Below, one piece after another: positions 1 to 10,400 of a stretch of 53,786 bases of DNA. The DNA is from Planctomycetota bacterium (GTDB lineage: Bacteria; Planctomycetota; B15-G4). Position 1 is the stretch's first letter. Every line of letters begins with the position of its first letter. The notes under the pieces are model-generated. The model saw only the letters and a list, made by a program, of their open reading frames with translations. It did no database searches and was not told the origin of the DNA. The stretch spans positions 1 to 53,786 of the forward strand of contig JAJDEO010000002.1 in the NCBI GenBank assembly GCA_029259745.1, in the 5' to 3' direction. Position numbers and translations under genes: made by a program.

Positions 1-320
<320 letters not shown>

Positions 321-330
321 TACATTTCTT

Positions 331-368
331 CGCTGCCTCTCCATGCGCAATGCGCAAGCGAGGCAGCG
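331..368 (+). other. Hairpin in the 23S-5S spacer, probable rRNA processing stem
   Basis: A perfect 9-bp inverted repeat (CGCTGCCTC at 331-339, GAGGCAGCG at 360-368) encloses a second small stem (TGCGC at 344-348, GCGCA at 352-356). Spacer stems like this usually present the pre-rRNA to RNase III. The role is inferred from location and structure only. Confidence 0.5.
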
Positions 369-419
369 CAGACTGGCTCGAGCTCTCAGTAATGAGTTCG
401 CCACGTGACGAGAAACTTT

Positions 420-530
420 TCCCGGTGCTCATGCCGGTCTGGCCACACCTGTTCCCATTCCGAACACAGTCGTTAAGCAGATCGGGCCGATGGTATTGCC
501 GCAAGGCGAGAGAGTAGGTTGGTGCCGGGT
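420..530 (+). rRNA. rrf: 5S ribosomal RNA
   Basis: The ends pair as helix I (CCCGG at 421-425 with CCGGG at 525-529). The interior carries the conserved CCGAACACAG (460-469), CCGATGGTA (487-495) and GCGAGAGAGTAGG (507-519) blocks of bacterial 5S rRNA. It sits about 100 bases after the 23S end and just before a strong terminator, so it is the last gene of the rRNA operon. The ends are good to a few bases. Confidence 0.95.
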
Positions 531-540
531 TTTAAATGCG

Positions 541-579
541 AGGGGCTCATCGTCTTACGACGGTGGGCCCCTCTTTTTA
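541..579 (+). terminator. Rho-independent terminator of the rRNA operon
   Basis: A 14-bp stem (541-554 with 559-572, three G-T pairs) closed by a TTAC tetraloop is followed by CTTTTTAT. It ends the rRNA transcript and is the clearest intrinsic terminator in the window. Confidence 0.93.
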
Positions 580-933
580 TGCCCGTCGAGCGCTGTCCTG
601 CGCGATCGCATGCAGCTCCGGCGGCGATCGCGTGGTGATGTGAATCGCGCGCGCGCCGGAGTCCGGAGGTGGGCCCATCGGTTGGGGCGACGTGGCGCCG
701 GCGATCGGGCGGTTCGCTCGGGGCGTTCGCAGGTGCAGGCGGGTGGGTGTCCGGCGCGACGAGCGTGCTGTCCGGCAGTCACGGGTGGTGCTGAGGCGCG
801 AGGCGATGGTACGACGGTACGACTGCGGACGCACGCTCGTCCGTTCGAGCGCGTTGGTGGGAGGTGGCGCTGTGGTGTGTCATTTCGCGCGGATCGTTCC
901 TCTCGCCGTTCGTCCCTCTCTTGGATTGCTCTC
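580..933. other. Intergenic stretch between the rRNA operon and the carboxypeptidase gene
   Basis: No convincing gene. The reading frame of the next gene stays open upstream through this region, but that part is Arg/Cys-rich and lacks any family signature, so it is read as GC-driven noise. Two copies of the palindrome GCGATCGC occur at 602-609 and 624-631. No obvious promoter was recognised. Confidence 0.6.
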
Positions 934-2463
934 ATGTCCCCACGCTCGCTGTTCTGGGCCGCGCTGCTGGCCGGCCTCGTTGGCGTCTCGTCCGTTTGTG
1001 GCGCGCAGGAAGCTCCCGAGGAGACCGAGGCCAAGCCGACCGCCGATGACCAGGTCGAGGTCCCGGTAGACGAAGCGGTGACGACTGAAGACAGCGTGAC
1101 GATTGGCGGCACTGTCGTGCCGTATCGGGTCACCGTGGGGACACAGCCTGTTTGGGGGGACGACAACAAGCCGGTTGCGGCGTTGTTCTACACCTACTAC
1201 GAGCGCAGCGACGTCGAAGACCAGACGCAGCGCCCGCTCGTCGTGTCATTCAACGGCGGGCCAGGTTCGGCGTCGCTGTGGATGCACATTGCGTACACGG
1301 GGCCACGCCTGCTCGAGATCGATGACGAGGGGCACCCGGTCCAGCCGTACGGGATCCGCGAGAACCCGCACTCGATTCTCGATGTCGCCGACATCGTCTA
1401 TGTCGATCCGGTGAACACAGGCTTCTCACGCATTCTCAACGACGCGAGTCGTGCGCAGTTCTTCGGCGTCAACGAGGACGTCGAGTACCTCGCGCGTTGG
1501 ATCGATACCTTCGTCACTCGGCAGGGCCGATGGACGTCGCCCAAATACCTCATCGGTGAGAGCTACGGAACCGTCCGTGTGTCGGGCTTGGCCGCCCGCC
1601 TCCAAGGCTCGCACTGGATGTACCTCAACGGTGTGATTCTCGTTTCACCGACCGGCCTTGGGATCGAACGCGAAGGTCCCGTGCGCGACGCCCTCTACCT
1701 GCCCTACTTCACGGCGACGGCGTGGTACCACGAGAAGCTTCCCGCCGACCTCCAGGCGCGCGACCTCGATGAGCTGCTCCCAGAGGTCGAAGCCTTCACG
1801 ATGGACGAGCTGCTGCCTGCCCTGGCGCGCGGAGGTGCACTGAGCGCCGAGCGGCGAGCCGAGGTGGAGCGCGCCTATGCGCGCTGGTCGGGCCTGAGTC
1901 TTCCCGTTGTTCAGCAGCACAACATGGCCGTGGGGACGCGCTTCTTCTGGAAGGAGCTGCTGCGCGACGAGGGTCTTACGGTGGGGCGTCTCGACTCGCG
2001 CTACCGCGGCTTCGACCGAGCGGACGCGGGGACGTCGCCGGACTTCGACCCGGCCCTGAGCTCGTGGAACCACGCCTTCGCGCCTGCGATCAACCACTAC
2101 CTTCGCAACGTGCTCGGCTACGAGACCGACCTCCGCTACTGGGTTTTCGGCCCCGTCCACCCTTGGAACCGAGACGGCGACATGACCGGCTACCAGCTCC
2201 AGCAGGCGATGGGTCAGAACCCCTATCTGCACGTGATGGTGCAGTCGGGGTACTACGACGGCGGGACCGACTACTTCAACGCGAAGTACACGATGTGGAA
2301 CATGGACCCGTCCGGACGATTCCAGGACCGGATGTGGTTCAAGGGCTACCGTAGTGGCCACATGATGTATCTGCGTGCGCCGGACCTGAAGGCGTCCAAC
2401 GACGACATTCGCGACTTCATTCGCGCCTCGCTGCCCGCGCCAGGGGCTCCTGCAAAGCGCTGA
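934..2463 (+). CDS. Secreted serine carboxypeptidase-like peptidase (family S10)
   Basis: A 509-residue protein of the S10 family, which removes C-terminal residues from peptides using a Ser-Asp-His triad in an alpha/beta-hydrolase fold. Residues 1-23 form a signal peptide (hydrophobic stretch ending CGA|QE), so it is exported. The family hallmarks are present: the oxyanion block FNGGPGS (106-112), the nucleophile motif GESYG with Ser210, a candidate catalytic Asp442 in GYYDGG, and His476 in SGHMMY. The ATG at 934 is chosen because it places the signal peptide at the N terminus; the frame is open further upstream but without family similarity. It stands alone after the rRNA operon. Substrate is unknown; a role in degrading external or periplasmic peptides is inferred. 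Confidence 0.9.
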   Translation: MSPRSLFWAALLAGLVGVSSVCGAQEAPEETEAKPTADDQVEVPVDEAVTTEDSVTIGGTVVPYRVTVGTQPVWGDDNKPVAALFYTYYERSDVEDQTQRPLVVSFNGGPGSASLWMHIAYTGPRLLEIDDEGHPVQPYGIRENPHSILDVADIVYVDPVNTGFSRILNDASRAQFFGVNEDVEYLARWIDTFVTRQGRWTSPKYLIGESYGTVRVSGLAARLQGSHWMYLNGVILVSPTGLGIEREGPVRDALYLPYFTATAWYHEKLPADLQARDLDELLPEVEAFTMDELLPALARGGALSAERRAEVERAYARWSGLSLPVVQQHNMAVGTRFFWKELLRDEGLTVGRLDSRYRGFDRADAGTSPDFDPALSSWNHAFAPAINHYLRNVLGYETDLRYWVFGPVHPWNRDGDMTGYQLQQAMGQNPYLHVMVQSGYYDGGTDYFNAKYTMWNMDPSGRFQDRMWFKGYRSGHMMYLRAPDLKASNDDIRDFIRASLPAPGAPAKR

Positions 2464-2929
2464 TTCAAAGCGCTGACGGTCTTGGTTTTGGCGGCGCATG
2501 TCTGCGACACAGCGCGCTGTCCGCTCTGGGACGTCCCCGAAGTCGTCGGTGTCGGTCGCGCCCGACACGAGCGGTCGTGCGTGCGCCGAGGCAAGGCGTG
2601 CGGGCGGACTTTTCACAACGATCGTCCCCGTGAGCGCGACGGGGTGTTTGTCCCTGCGCGTCCATGACCGTGCGTTTGCGGCGAGGCGGAACGGAACTTC
2701 CGACCGGAGGCGACCTGTTGGTCGTCACGGATCAGACACGCCGGTCGAACGCCTTCACGAGGACCGAGGCGCGGTCGAACCCGATCGCTCCGAGAAAGCC
2801 GGGTAGCGTCGGCGGCCTCGTCCGTGTGGTCGTGCCTTTCGGGCGCGGCACGGACGCTCGCGGCGCCGGGATACGGTTCGTCAGCAGTGGGTGGGCCCCG
2901 GAGCGCCGCCGGTTTGTCAGAATGCGCCG
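2464..2929. other. Intergenic stretch, no gene seen
   Basis: These 466 bases hold only short open frames without recognisable protein character. A direct repeat CAAAGCGCTGA occurs at the stop codon of the carboxypeptidase gene and again just after it. The promoter of the following lipoprotein gene probably lies here, but no clear -35/-10 pair is visible. Confidence 0.5.
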
Positions 2930-4489
2930 ATGATCCGCGAGATATTGATGGCAGGCGTCGTCGCCGCGCTCCTCAGCGCGTGCGGTTCCGACCAGGCGCA
3001 GACTGACGAGCCCGGCGCCGCGCGCGTCAACGACGAGACGCCCGCTGCGCCGAGTGGTCCGCCACTGACCGAGAACGTCATCGTCGTCTCGCTCGACACT
3101 CTCCGAGCCGACCGTCTCGAGGCCTTCGGGTACAAGCGCCCCACGTCACCGAACCTCGTCGCCCTCGCGCGCCGTTCGGTCGTCTTCGAGCGCGCCCAGG
3201 CCCAGGCCTCCCAGACGGCGCCGTCGCATGCCTCGCTCTTCACGGCCGAGTACGTCGGCACGCACGGAATCCGCAACGTTCATAGCGGGCACGCCACGCT
3301 CGTGCGCGTCCCGGACGGACTTCCCATGCTCGCCGAGGTGCTGCAGGAGAACAACGTCGAGACGGCCGCGTTCGTCAGCGGCGGAAACCTCACGAAGCGC
3401 ATGGGCATGGACCGCGGCTTCGACACGTGGGACGAGACGAACGAGGACGTGAAAGGGCGCGTCGATGCGCTCCTGACGTGGGTCCTACGCCCCGACCGCG
3501 GCCGGTTCTTTGCCTTCATGCACACCTACCAGGTGCACGCGCCGTACCTCCCGCCGCGCGAGATCTATCCGCAGTTCGTCGATGCGCGCTACGACGGCGT
3601 GCTCGAGGCCCGCCTCGAGCGCTACCTCGCCATGCCGGCCGAGCAGGCCTGGGCGGGCGGCGTCGGCCCCGACTACTGGGAGGGCATGCTCTCCTTCACG
3701 GACGCCGACATCGGCTTCCTCTCCGATCTCTACGACGCCGAAGTGGCGTATCTCGACCAGCAGCTACGGCGCATTCTCGAGGTCCTGTTTGCTAGCGAGC
3801 TCGCCGGCAACACGACGCTCATCGTCCTTTCCGACCACGGCGAGGAGTTCAAGGACCACGGCAAGTTCCAGCACGACCAACTCTTCGAAGAGCTCGTCCA
3901 CGTTCCGCTCATCGTTCGGCTGCCCGGAGCGCTCGAGCGTGATGGGTGGAAGGGCCGCGTTGCGCGCCCTGTCGAACTCGTCGACGTCGCGCCGACCGTC
4001 ATCGAACTCATGGGGGCCGAGGCGCCCGACGTGCGCTGGTCCGGCCGGTCGCTCGTTCCGTGGCTGAGTCCGGATCGCGCCACGCTGGGCGGCTCGGCGC
4101 GCGCACAGTTCTCCGAGATGGTCATCGACCCGGGCCCGAAGCTGCTGCGCACCGTGACTTTCGACGGCTGGAAGTACATGCACGTCTACCAGGTGAACAT
4201 CGATCACACCTGGGAGCATCTTTTCCACCTCGACCAGGATCCCGGCGAGCACCGCAATCTCATGGGCTCGACGGACGCGACGGCCGTCGAGATGCTCGCG
4301 ACCCTGCGCGCCATGCTCGACGACTACACGCGCAGGAACACCGAGCGCAGTGCCGCGGCAGGGCCCGCCGGCACCGTCGCCGTCGATGACCAGATGCGCA
4401 AACTCCTCGAGGGCCTCGGGTACGTCGACGAGAACGCCGTGGGTGACCAAGATCCCGCGCACGAGGACCCCGAGAAGAAGGACCGCTGA
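2930..4489 (+). CDS. Sulfatase-fold lipoprotein without the formylglycine motif
   Basis: A 519-residue member of the sulfatase/alkaline phosphatase-like superfamily. The ATG at 2930 is preferred over an in-frame GTG at 2891 because it gives a lipoprotein signal with lipobox LLSAC and lipid Cys18. Superfamily landmarks are DTLRAD (56-61; metal-binding Asp), HTYQVHAPY (198-206) and the second metal site SDHGEEF (301-307). At the position where true sulfatases carry C/S-x-P-x-R, modified to formylglycine, this protein has Thr96-Ala-Pro-Ser-His100. A Thr nucleophile occurs in phosphotransferase and phosphodiesterase branches of the fold, such as LtaS-type enzymes. It may therefore hydrolyse phosphodiesters or phosphonates rather than sulfate esters. 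It is predicted to be anchored to a membrane facing the periplasm. Confidence 0.85.
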   Translation: MIREILMAGVVAALLSACGSDQAQTDEPGAARVNDETPAAPSGPPLTENVIVVSLDTLRADRLEAFGYKRPTSPNLVALARRSVVFERAQAQASQTAPSHASLFTAEYVGTHGIRNVHSGHATLVRVPDGLPMLAEVLQENNVETAAFVSGGNLTKRMGMDRGFDTWDETNEDVKGRVDALLTWVLRPDRGRFFAFMHTYQVHAPYLPPREIYPQFVDARYDGVLEARLERYLAMPAEQAWAGGVGPDYWEGMLSFTDADIGFLSDLYDAEVAYLDQQLRRILEVLFASELAGNTTLIVLSDHGEEFKDHGKFQHDQLFEELVHVPLIVRLPGALERDGWKGRVARPVELVDVAPTVIELMGAEAPDVRWSGRSLVPWLSPDRATLGGSARAQFSEMVIDPGPKLLRTVTFDGWKYMHVYQVNIDHTWEHLFHLDQDPGEHRNLMGSTDATAVEMLATLRAMLDDYTRRNTERSAAAGPAGTVAVDDQMRKLLEGLGYVDENAVGDQDPAHEDPEKKDR

Positions 4490-4511
4490 CGGCGGATGCC
4501 CGCGCCTGCGC

Positions 4512-5750
4512 TCAGGCGAAGATCGGCAGTGACGAGAAACTGTGCCCGGGGAAAACGACGGCGGGGTCGGCGCTGAGCCAGCTCTGGGCCACGGTTCCGA
4601 GCACGTCGCGCAGATCGGCCTGCATGGGCAGCTCGCCGTCGTCGTCGAGGTCGACGGGGTCCATGCTCGGGTGGGGCGTCGTGAGCCCGCCCGCCACCGC
4701 GTTGCCGAACACGAGCACCGGGTTCGTCGAACCATGGTCGGTGCCCGCGCTGCCGTTCTCGTAGACGGTCCGCCCGAACTCGCTGAAGACGACGACGATC
4801 GTGTCGTCGGCCAGGCCGATCGCTGCGAGGTCATCGTAGAGCGCCGAGACACCGTCGGAGATCGCCAGAAGCTTGTTCGCGTGCTTGTCGTTCTCGTTCT
4901 GGTTCGAGTGATGATCGAACCCGCCGTAGGTCACGTGGAAGTACTGCATCCCGATGTCCGCGTTCATCAACCGCGCGACGAGCTGCAGCGGCTTCGTGAG
5001 ACTCGAGTCGGGGTAGACGCCGATGTGCTCGAACTCCGGCACGGTGTCGAAGAGGTCGATGAGGTCGAGGATCCCGCGTCCCGTCGTCGCCATCGATCCG
5101 AGGTTGCCGCCTTCTGCCACGAGGCCGTCGGAGATGGCCGCGAACGCCGCTTCTCGATTCGACTTGTCGCTTCCGTGCTTCTTGTCGCTCGGGAACTTGA
5201 AGTTGTTCAGCGATGTGAACGCGGGCACGAAACCCGGCGTTCCCTCGAGCATCTTCGTCAGTGAGCTGGTGAGCGCGGCGGCGGCCGGTGAGTCGGGCGT
5301 CGGGCACTCGGCGAGCAGACGGCCGAGCCAACCCTCGAGCGACTGTCCGGTCGGATCGCCGGTCTGCCAGATCTTCTGCGCGAAGTCGTGCGAGAAGCTC
5401 GGGTCGGGGTAGCTGACGCCCTGCACGATCGAGAGGCGCCCCGCGTCGAAGTGGCTCTTCAGCGCCGTCATCGACGGATGCATGCCGACGTCGGCGGCGA
5501 TGGGCAGCACCTGGTTCGCGGGCACGCCGATCGTTGGCCGGAACTCGCTGTAGTAGGTCCCGCCGTCCACTCCGAAGGGAACGATCATGTTGAGCCCGTC
5601 GTTGCCGCCCTTGAGGTCGACCATGACGAGCTTGCGAGTTCCGGCGCCGGGCGGCGCCATCAGCGCACGGAGCGCCGTATTCTGGGTGATGACGGCCGCG
5701 GCGGGGACCGCGATCAACGACTGGATGAAGGCGCGACGACTGACGTTCAT
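4512..5750 (-). CDS. DUF1501 protein, predicted Tat-exported
   Basis: A 412-residue DUF1501 protein. The N terminus (SRRAFIQ, Arg5-Arg6, followed by a hydrophobic stretch) is a twin-arginine-type signal. The body carries the family's opening VMVDLKGGNDGLNM and a late FSEFGRTVYENGS followed by a GTDHG block; DUF1501 belongs to the alkaline-phosphatase-like fold. The biochemical role is unknown. Upstream AGGA at the proper distance supports the ATG at 5750. It follows the DUF1800 gene by 66 bases on the same strand; this pairing recurs in planctomycetes, proteobacteria and Bacteroidetes, which suggests that the two products act together at the cell surface or periplasm. Confidence 0.9.
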   Translation of the reverse strand: MNVSRRAFIQSLIAVPAAAVITQNTALRALMAPPGAGTRKLVMVDLKGGNDGLNMIVPFGVDGGTYYSEFRPTIGVPANQVLPIAADVGMHPSMTALKSHFDAGRLSIVQGVSYPDPSFSHDFAQKIWQTGDPTGQSLEGWLGRLLAECPTPDSPAAAALTSSLTKMLEGTPGFVPAFTSLNNFKFPSDKKHGSDKSNREAAFAAISDGLVAEGGNLGSMATTGRGILDLIDLFDTVPEFEHIGVYPDSSLTKPLQLVARLMNADIGMQYFHVTYGGFDHHSNQNENDKHANKLLAISDGVSALYDDLAAIGLADDTIVVVFSEFGRTVYENGSAGTDHGSTNPVLVFGNAVAGGLTTPHPSMDPVDLDDDGELPMQADLRDVLGTVAQSWLSADPAVVFPGHSFSSLPIFA

Positions 5751-5816
5751 GGTGAGGGTCCTGGGATGCGCGCACCGGGGGGCGCGTCGGCAGTGGTGTC
5801 GAGGGGGAGGGCCGCC

Positions 5817-7169
5817 TCAGGCGAGCTGGAACTCGGGCGTGACGCCGAGTAGCGCGATGAGGCCGCGGACCTTTGTGTCGATGAAGTCGTCGTCGATGAC
5901 GAGTTCGGAGGGGAAGCCGCTGCTGTCCGCCACGACGTAGGCCTCGAGGGCAGCGCGCGTCGTCGGCGCGATCGTGCGCTGGCCGAAGGCTTCGAGGACG
6001 CTCGTGACGACGCCGGCGGCGTCGAGCGTCGCCCATTGCTTCTTCTTGCCGAGCAGCTTCTCCGGCTTGAAGGTCAGGTCGTCCTTCTTCTTGTCGCGCT
6101 GCTCGATGATCCAGTCGGCCGTGCGTGCGCGCTCGAGCAGACCCGACGTCCCGACCCAGGCGAGACCCTCGTCCCAGCCGAATACGCTCGGCGGGTTGAA
6201 GAGCGACTGGCCGCAGTCGGCGGCAAGCTCGCCGATGTCGCGCGGGTAGCCCTTGGCGATCTTGGCATCGAGCTGGCGCAGGAAGCCGACGATGTACTCT
6301 GCGGGGCCCTTCACGTGGCCGGCCTTCGCGGCCTCGGAGTAGAACTCGTCGTGGCTGAAGATGGCTTCGACGATGGCGGCGATGTCGCCGTTCGTGTTCG
6401 CGAAGATCGCGGCGAGCTCGGTGACGATCGGGTCGTCGAGTTCGATGGGGTAGGCGAAGTACGACCAGAGCTTCGCCGGGATGAGGCGCTGGGTGGCGGG
6501 GTCGGCAACGAGCATGTCGAGGATGTCGTCGCCGTTGAGATTGCCCGTCACGCCCTTGAACGTCTTGTCGCCGTTGTCGTGCTTGTTCTCCTTGAACAGG
6601 AACTCGTTGTCGGAGAGCCCCCAGCCCGTGAAGGCGCGCGCGACCTCGATGACCTCCTGCTCGGTGTAGTTCTCGTTGCCGTCCTTGTCGAACACGCCCG
6701 TCGTGAAGATCTCCATCAGCTCGCGCCCGAAGTTCTCGTTCAGGCCGCCGGCGGTATTGTCCTTGTTGTCGAGCCAGATGAGCATCGCGGGGTCGACGGT
6801 GACGGCGTACAGCAGGTCGCCGAAGTTGCCGAGCGCATGCGTTCGCAGGGTGGCGACGTGCTGGTGCATGAGTTCGCGCTTGCCGACCTTCGAGATCGCA
6901 GTCGCGAAGTGGTTGTGCCAGAAGAGCGTGATCTTGTCCGTGAGCGGCTTCTTCGTCTTGACCATGCCGTCGATCCACCACGTCTGCATCTTCTGCAGCG
7001 TTTCGACCTTCTTGGGCAGCTTCTTGGTTTTGGGCGAAGGCTTCATGGCCTTGCTCAGCGACTTCTTGAAGCCGCGCTTGACGGCCTGCGAGATCTCCTT
7101 CTGCGAGGCCCCGAAGCCGGACCGATTCAGGAAATGGGCGGCGTTGTCTTCATTCCACTCAAAGCTCAA
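5817..7169 (-). CDS. DUF1800 protein
   Basis: A 450-residue DUF1800 protein recognised by its N-terminal HFLNRSGFGAS block, WWIDGMV, the FWHNHFAT segment (around 78-85), LDNKDNTAGGLNENFGRELME and the late PPSVFGWDEGLAW block. The biochemical function is unknown. The start is TTG at 7169: an AGGA lies 8 bases upstream and the next in-frame ATG is well inside the conserved region. It is the first gene of a two-gene unit with the downstream DUF1501 gene. Unlike its partner it shows no evident signal peptide. Confidence 0.88.
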   Translation of the reverse strand: MSFEWNEDNAAHFLNRSGFGASQKEISQAVKRGFKKSLSKAMKPSPKTKKLPKKVETLQKMQTWWIDGMVKTKKPLTDKITLFWHNHFATAISKVGKRELMHQHVATLRTHALGNFGDLLYAVTVDPAMLIWLDNKDNTAGGLNENFGRELMEIFTTGVFDKDGNENYTEQEVIEVARAFTGWGLSDNEFLFKENKHDNGDKTFKGVTGNLNGDDILDMLVADPATQRLIPAKLWSYFAYPIELDDPIVTELAAIFANTNGDIAAIVEAIFSHDEFYSEAAKAGHVKGPAEYIVGFLRQLDAKIAKGYPRDIGELAADCGQSLFNPPSVFGWDEGLAWVGTSGLLERARTADWIIEQRDKKKDDLTFKPEKLLGKKKQWATLDAAGVVTSVLEAFGQRTIAPTTRAALEAYVVADSSGFPSELVIDDDFIDTKVRGLIALLGVTPEFQLA

Positions 7170-7480
7170 CGGTGGGGTCCTCGCGGGTGGGGGGGAGCAT
7201 CGTGGGCGAGCGATGTCTCGGAGCGTGCGTGGGACGCGCGTCGTTCAGAGCGTCGCGGTCTGCCCGATTGCCAGCGTATGACGGGCCGTCGACGACACAA
7301 CGGCGGCGGTCATGACAGGCATCGGAAGGACGCCGACTCGACTGAAACCCGGCTTCAGAAAGCCACGCGGAAACCCCGCATCCCTCCGCATGACGAGCAC
7401 GTTTCCCCGATGGGGACATCGCGCAGGGAAGGCCTGCAAGCTGATCGTCAACGACCAAAACGATCTGCGCGAGATCCGGG
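7170..7480. other. Intergenic region upstream of the DUF1800-DUF1501 unit
   Basis: No gene. It must hold the promoter of the DUF1800 unit (minus strand) and the 3' end of the kinase transcript. A small perfect inverted repeat GGCTT-CAGA-AAGCC lies at 7351-7364 without a T-tract; it is weak evidence for a terminator. Confidence 0.5.
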
Positions 7481-10400
7481 TTAGCGCGACGCCGCGTCGT
7501 CGAGTGCGCGCCACAGCGCGCGTGCACCGCTCAGCGTGCTCTCCCACAGGCGTACGGTCTGGTCGCTGCTGCCCGAGACGACGCGTGTCCCGTCGCCGCT
7601 CATCGCGACGCACTCCACGCCCTCGGTGTGACCGTCGAGCAGCGCCAGTGCCTCACCGTTGCGGACGTCCCAGACGCGGACGACATCGTCGTTGAACGAC
7701 GCGGAGACGAGCCGCTCGCCGTGCACGCTGATGGCGAGTGCGCTGGCGCTCGCGCGGCGCTCGACGACGGGGCGAAAGCGCGGACCGGACGCCTCGTTGC
7801 CGTCGTCGATCTCGTAGATGCGCAGCATGTCGTCGCGCATCGAAGCTGTCGCGATCCGCCGGCCGTCGGCGCTGATGGCCACAACGCCGTCATGGAACCA
7901 TTCGTTCTGTTCGAGCAGCGACGTCGTGCCGTCGTCGGGAACCCAGACGACGATGGTCCCGTCCAACGACGACGACACGACGGTTCGTCCATCGGCACTG
8001 ATGTCGACGTCGAGCACCACCGCCTCGTGCTGATCGAGGATGTCGACATCGGCCCACTCGGGGCCCTGCCATAGGCGCACCGTTTCATCGCGCGAAGCCG
8101 AGACGATGCGCGTCGCTGCCTCGTCGACCGCCAGCGCTTCGATCCCGCCCGTGTGCCCTTCGAGCACGGCCAGCGTTTCCCCGCGGTCGACGTCCCACAC
8201 GCGCACCGACGTGTCGAAGCCGCCCGAGACTGCGCGCTGTCCCGAAGCGTCCATGGCGACGGCGACGACGGAGGCACTGTGCCCGACGAGGCGTCGCGGC
8301 GGGCGTGAGGAGTCTTGGGTCCAGACGAGCACCCGCGAGGAGGGCGTCGTCGCCGAGACCAAACGCGTGCCGTCGCGGTTGACGGCCACGGCCGTGACGG
8401 TACCGGGGAAGCCTGGCAGGACGACGTCACCGCTGCGCGTGCCACCGTCGAACATCGTGAGGTGTCCGCTGTCGCTGCCCGCGATGAGGTGCGAGCCGTC
8501 GCGCGCGAACGTCACGCAGACGGCGCGTCCCGGCAGACCCGTCAGTTCGGCGAGCGGCTGTGCGTCGCCGACGTTCCAGAGCCGCAATGCACGTCCGCGT
8601 TCCCCGATCGTGATCACGCGCGAGCCGTCCCCGCTGACCGAGAGGCCCTCGATCGCCTCGGTGCCGACGCTTCGGACGACGCGCGCATCGTCCTTGTCGG
8701 CGCCCGCGTCGAGCGCATGCAGGTCCCACGTGACCAGCGTGCCGTCGGCCTTGCCCCCGAAGACGTGCGTGCCGTCCTGTGTGATCGCGACGTAGGTCGG
8801 TCCGCGCTCGTACCAGTTGAGGCCGATCACGCCGCCGTCGGCGATCGACCAGTCTTCGACGATGCCGTTCTCGTTGCCCGTCACGACGCGTGCCCCGTCG
8901 GCCGACATCGCGAGCGACACGATCGGCGCCGCGACGAGCGGGCTGAGCTCACGCAGCGGCTCCGGTTCCTCGTTCCAGACGAGCGTCGTGCCGTCTTCGC
9001 CGCCCGACGCCGACTTGGAACCATCGGCCGACACGGCCACGGCGCGTACGGGGCTGCCGTGGTCGTGCTCGATGCGCACGGCCTGTGTCGCGACCTCGAA
9101 GTGCACGACGCGTCCGACGCTCGTTCCGACGACGACGGTCGAACCGTCGGCCGAAAGCGCGATCGGCAACGGACCCGTGCCGGCATTCGCGATGGTCCAC
9201 GACGCACGTCGACTTTGCGACGCGACGTCCCAGACGCCGACGACGCCGTCCTCGCCGCTCGTCGCGACGGTGGCTCCGTCGGCCGACAGGCTCGCGCTCT
9301 TCAGCGGGCCGTCGAGCACGCGCCACGTCGCGACGGACATGTCGGCACGCAATGCTTCATGTCCCCATTCCCAACCGCGACGGTCCTCCGAACTCGACAT
9401 GAGTCGCCGCCGCGCCTCTTGGAACTCGCGGCGCGCGATGTGCTGCTGACCCGCGCGCAGTGTCGCGAGATAGTCGTGTTGGTTGGCCCGCTCGCGCTCC
9501 TGCTCGGCCGTGCGACGCAGGTCGACCTCGCGCACGAGCAGCAGCGAGATCGTCACGAGGGCAACCGTGCTCAGCACGATGCCCGTGCTGAGAGCCGGGT
9601 GACGCGCGACCCATTTCCAGGAGCTGCGCAGCGCGCCCTCGGGACGCGCGTGAATGGGTTCGTGGGCGAGGTAGCGGCGCAGGTCGTCGGCGAAGGCGGT
9701 CATGGACGAGTAGCGCTCGCTCGGTGACTTGGCGAGGGCCTTGGCGCAGATGACGGCGAGGTCGCGGGGCACGCGCGACCGCAGCACACGCGCATCGGGC
9801 GGGTCGTGGCGTTGAATGCGTTCGAGGATCTGACCGGCCGTGTCGCCCTCGAACGCACGGCGCAGCGTCAGTGCTTCGTAGAAGACGGCGCCCAGGCTGA
9901 AGACGTCCGAACGCGCGTCGAGCGCACCCTTGCCGGCCGCCTGTTCGGGGCTCATGTACGGATAGGTGCCGACGAGTCCCGGCTTTGCCGGCGTACCGTC
10001 GTCGCCGCTCACGTGGGCGAGGCCGAAATCCGTGATGGCGGGGACGTCGTTGGCGCCGATGAGGATGTTCTGCGGTTTGAGGTCGCGGTGCAGCACGCCG
10101 GCCGCATGCGCCGTCGCGACGGCGTCCGCGACATGCGCGAAGAGGATCGCGAGCTTGCGGTAGTCGGGACTGACGGGATGCTGGGCATCGCGCAGCCGTG
10201 CGATCGCGTCGCCGAGGTGGAAACCGGTGCCGACGAGTTGCTGGGCGATGTAGGGGACGCCGTCGGCCTCGCCGGCCGCGTACACCGTGACGATGCACGG
10301 GTGGTCGAGCCGCGACGAGGCGCGCGCCTCACGTGAGAGCTGCCGGACGACGTCGCGGCCGAACTTGTCCGGGCGGATCAACTTCAAGGCAACGCGCCGA

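Noticed and set aside
602..631. Two GCGATCGC palindromes as a regulatory or repeat element
   Set aside because: Eight-base GC-rich palindromes are expected by chance at this composition and no further copies cluster here.
490..933. An N-terminal extension of the S10 peptidase reaching back into the 5S rRNA gene
   Set aside because: It would overlap the 5S gene and the terminator and would bury the signal peptide inside the protein.
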